Origin: Myxococcales bacterium
GTDB lineage: Bacteria > Myxococcota_A > Polyangia > Palsa-1104
Reading direction: 5' to 3'
Length of the DNA stretch: 7,638 nucleotides
Assembly: GCA_023248835.1 (NCBI GenBank)
Contig: JAHFDU010000189.1
Coordinates: forward strand, 1 to 7,638
Part shown: piece by piece, positions 5,882 through 7,638 of the stretch
How the letters are laid out: every line of letters starts with the position of its first letter
Position numbering within the stretch: the first letter of the stretch is position 1
The notes under the pieces: generated by a model
The model's input: the letters and a program-made list of their open reading frames with translations, nothing else
What the model was told of the DNA's origin: nothing
The model's database searches: none
Made by a program: the position numbers and the translations under genes

Positions 5882-6142
5882 TAGATTGGTGACGCCCTGG
5901 ACAGCGCCGCTTAAGGTAATTGCGTCGGCCGAACTACCTGACTGGAGACAACAGACCCACTTCGCGGATTTTAGTTCCGCAACTTGTAACCGGTGGCCAG
6001 CATCCAACCGACCAGCACCAGCAGGGAGATTGGAAGCGCTTCAGTCTCGACGGCAAACACGCAGCAGATGTATCGTCTTGGCGGTCGATGTCAAATCGAA
6101 AAACGTGTAAGATATTCGCCTCGATTTACGAGAGAGGCGACC
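5868..6142. other. Intergenic region before the SDR gene
   Basis: Apart from the right arm of the hairpin at its left edge, this 275-bp stretch shows no convincing gene. A TAAGAT (6108-6113) could be a poor -10 element for the SDR gene, with only a 3-of-6 match for a -35 element. On the minus strand a 29-codon frame (5971-6060, GTG start) would encode a single hydrophobic helix, but it has no ribosome binding site. Confidence 0.4.
6131..6137 (+). promoter_or_regulatory. Ribosome binding site fixing the SDR gene start
   Basis: AGAGAGG lies 5 nt before the ATG at 6143. This start gives the standard SDR N-terminus, whereas the longer frame from 5993 adds 50 residues with no family resemblance. 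Confidence 0.75.
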
Positions 6143-6904
6143 ATGAAAATTACTGATGCAGTGGCACTGGTGTCGGGCGGCGCGTCGGGTCTGGGCGAAG
6201 CAACGGTGCGGCGTCTCAGCAAGGCGGGTGCCAAAGTGGTGATCGTCGATCGCGATGAGGCGCGCGGCCAGAAGCTGGCCAGCGAGCTGAGTGGGTCACT
6301 CTACGCCAAGGCCGATGTCACCTCAGCAGAGGAAGTTGCGGCGGCGGTCGCCAAAGCGGCCGCACTCGGGCCGCTGCGCATCGCCGTCAGCTGCGCCGGT
6401 GTCGGCTGGGCGTCGCGGGTGGTCAACAAAGAGGGACAACCGCACGATCTCGAGCTATTTCGCACCGTCATCACCATCAATCTCATTGGCACTTTCAACC
6501 TGCTGCGCTTGTCGGCGCAGGCGATGGCGCGCACCGAAGCAGTCGACGGTGAGCGCGGGGTGATTATCAACACCGCGTCGATCGCTGCTTTCGACGGACA
6601 GATTGGACAGATCGCCTATGCGGCTTCGAAGGGCGGCATCACCAGCATGACGCTGCCAGCGGCGCGCGATCTGGCGACGGTGGGCATCCGGGTGATGACC
6701 ATTGCCCCGGGAATTTTCGACACGCCGCTGTTGGCGATCTTGCCTGAGCCGGCACGCGCGTCGCTTGCCGCCGGTGTGCCTTTCCCGCGTCGCCTCGGCA
6801 GCCCCGACGATTTCGCCGCGCTGGTCGAACACATCGCGTGTAATAGTTATTTGAACGGTGAAGTGATTCGCCTCGACGGCGCGTTAAGAATGGCACCGAA
6901 ATAG
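6143..6904 (+). CDS. SDR-family 3-hydroxyacyl-CoA dehydrogenase, type II (HSD17B10-like)
   Basis: This 253-residue short-chain dehydrogenase probably oxidises 3-hydroxyacyl-CoA or 2-methyl-3-hydroxybutyryl-CoA with NAD in the cytoplasm, in fatty-acid or isoleucine breakdown. The Rossmann loop GGASGLG is at 12-18. Asp36 at the end of the second strand favours NAD over NADP. SCAGVG (83-88) replaces the usual NNAG. The active site has Asn113, Ser146 and YAASK with Tyr159 and Lys163. The C-terminal part (APGIFDTPLL, GVPFPRRLG, YLNGEVIRLDGALRM) closely follows human HSD17B10 and bacterial type II 3-hydroxyacyl-CoA dehydrogenases, which makes the subfamily call firmer than most SDR calls. The gene stands alone, with a good ribosome binding site, and converges on the lipoprotein gene 31 bp away. 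It has no F420-binding features and no evident tie to the cofactor cluster. Confidence 0.88.
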   Translation: MKITDAVALVSGGASGLGEATVRRLSKAGAKVVIVDRDEARGQKLASELSGSLYAKADVTSAEEVAAAVAKAAALGPLRIAVSCAGVGWASRVVNKEGQPHDLELFRTVITINLIGTFNLLRLSAQAMARTEAVDGERGVIINTASIAAFDGQIGQIAYAASKGGITSMTLPAARDLATVGIRVMTIAPGIFDTPLLAILPEPARASLAAGVPFPRRLGSPDDFAALVEHIACNSYLNGEVIRLDGALRMAPK

Positions 6905-6935
6905 ATCTGTCCCGCCACGTTCCCACCAGGCGCGA

Positions 6936-7496
6936 CTACGGGCAAGTGTAGTTGTACAGCGCCGCGCCAAGCTTGCTAGCACAAAAACGGATGCCGCCAG
7001 CGCTGCAGCAGTCTGGCAAATTGCCACCGCAATCGTTGTTGCTGACGCAAAGTCGGCTGGTCGCAGTGCCATGAGCAACGTCGTAGCCCAGTGGGCAATC
7101 GGCCCTGCACGATGAATCAAAAGTGAAGCTTCCGTTGTTGGCGAACTTGATGTCAGCGCAGCAGGATGAGCCGGGGCATTCACTCATCACGCGGCAGGCC
7201 GCCGTCGAGCCCATGCATTGCGCCTTCTGTTTGCAGCTGGTGGTGACCGCCATCCCGCTGCCCTCGTAGCAGCAAATCTCGCCGAGCGCTTTGCAGTTGG
7301 CGCAGGGATCTCCGGTTTGGGTCAAGTCGGGCGGAGGCGGGGTCAGATCGGGCGGCGGCGAAGTCAAATCGGGAGGCGGGGTGCTCATGTCTCCCGACTG
7401 CGAAGGCACGGTGAAGTCCGGATTGTCCTGCGGATTGGTCGGCAAGTTGGTGCTGCACCCGAGGGCGAAAAAAACAATCGGAAAAAATGTACGCAT
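6936..7496 (-). CDS. Cys-rich lipoprotein with PPPDLT linker, function unknown
   Basis: The 186-residue product starts with a short signal MRTFFPIVFFALGC. Cys14 is the likely lipidated residue, in a somewhat non-standard lipobox (ALGC). A low-complexity linker follows, with three heptads PPPDLT(S/P/Q) at about 40-60, likely to hold the domain away from the membrane. The rest contains 18 cysteines, several in CC pairs (EICCYEG, SSCCAD, PDCCSAGG), enough for nine disulfides. Such Asp/Pro linkers with Cys-rich domains are common among predicted surface lipoproteins of Myxococcota and related bacteria. The start has GGAGG at 7501-7505, 4 nt before the ATG. It lies 53 bp downstream of the macB-like gene on the same strand and may be cotranscribed. 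No known enzymatic motif is seen, so no function is assigned. Confidence 0.85.
   Translation of the reverse strand: MRTFFPIVFFALGCSTNLPTNPQDNPDFTVPSQSGDMSTPPPDLTSPPPDLTPPPPDLTQTGDPCANCKALGEICCYEGSGMAVTTSCKQKAQCMGSTAACRVMSECPGSSCCADIKFANNGSFTFDSSCRADCPLGYDVAHGTATSRLCVSNNDCGGNLPDCCSAGGIRFCASKLGAALYNYTCP
7321..7383 (-). repeat. 21-bp tandem repeat, three units, coding for PPPDLT heptads
   Basis: Three imperfect 21-bp units begin at 7321, 7342 and 7363, each with the core GTCA(A/G)(A/G)TCGGG on the plus strand. They lie inside the lipoprotein gene and encode its Pro-rich linker, so unit number could vary between strains by slippage without breaking the frame. Confidence 0.75.
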
Positions 7497-7549
7497 AATA
7501 CCTCCACTGCCGCTGTACTACATCTGCACTTCGCGAAGCAACAACAAAC

Positions 7550-7638
7550 CTACTCCCAACGCAATGCGTCAACCGGATCTAGCTTCGCCGCGCGCCGAGC
7601 CGGCTCGACCCCCGCGAGCACACCGACGGCAGCAGAAA
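7550..7638 (-). CDS. MacB/FtsX-like ABC transporter permease (C-terminal fragment)
   Basis: Only the last 28 codons and the stop are inside the window; the rest lies beyond its right end. The visible peptide SAAVGVLAGVEPARRAAKLD followed by PVDALRWE is the standard end of MacB-type permeases: the tail of the last membrane helix, then the G-x-x-PARRAA-LDP-(V/I)-(D/E)ALR-(W/Y)E cytoplasmic end. These inner-membrane proteins work with a LolD/MacB-type ATPase in mechanotransmission export of lipoproteins, peptides or drugs. The lipoprotein gene directly downstream on the same strand could encode a partner or cargo, but this is only suggested by position. Confidence 0.85.
   Translation of the reverse strand, partial: SAAVGVLAGVEPARRAAKLDPVDALRWE

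Noticed and set aside
5993..6142. N-terminal extension of the SDR gene
   Set aside because: The added 50 residues are not SDR-like, and the ATG at 6143 has a good ribosome binding site and the normal family N-terminus.
1..7638. tRNA, rRNA, CRISPR array, transposase or phage genes
   Set aside because: I looked for cloverleaf-like segments, regularly spaced repeats and transposase or integrase motifs and saw none.

Overview
The window comes from a bacterial chromosome of moderately high GC content. Its core is a nearly complete gene set for the redox cofactor F420. The organism looks Gram-negative and deltaproteobacterium-like (Myxococcota, Binatota or a similar, probably uncultured, lineage). 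The reasons are a Cys-rich lipoprotein with a PPPDLT linker, a MacB/FtsX-type permease end, a mitochondrial-type 3-hydroxyacyl-CoA dehydrogenase, and FO synthase split into CofG and CofH instead of the fused actinobacterial FbiC. The placement is an inference from style, not from any marker gene.

Positions 1-2176 (+) hold cofE (5' end outside the window), cofD and cofC, each pair joined by an ATGA overlap. Positions 2127-4525 (-) hold cofG then cofH, overlapping by 10 bp. The two units are convergent and their tails overlap by 50 bp, where a dispersed-repeat motif supplies the C-terminal codons of both cofC and cofH. Together CofG and CofH make the deazaflavin FO, CofC activates a three-carbon phospho-acid with GTP, CofD transfers it to FO, and CofE adds glutamates. 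No FbiB-type reductase domain and no F420-using enzyme is visible here.

Positions 4526-4802 are a divergent intergenic region. It holds a candidate cofG promoter inside a CAAGTAG/CTACTTG palindrome, and a 16-bp perfect inverted repeat with a 64-nt loop. Next comes a gene for an exported WD40 beta-propeller protein (4803-5867, +), interrupted by an in-frame TAG at codon 77. The same CAAGTAG/CTACTTG palindrome recurs exactly over that gene's final stop codon.

Positions 5868-6142 are mostly featureless, with one weak antisense mini-ORF that could encode a membrane helix. Then come an SDR-family 3-hydroxyacyl-CoA dehydrogenase (6143-6904, +), a convergent Cys-rich lipoprotein gene (6936-7496, -) and the last 28 codons of a MacB-like ABC permease (7550-7638, -). 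These downstream genes have no evident link to F420. The main points for follow-up are the interrupted WD40 gene, the two identical palindromes, the long inverted repeat, and which three-carbon precursor this F420 pathway uses.
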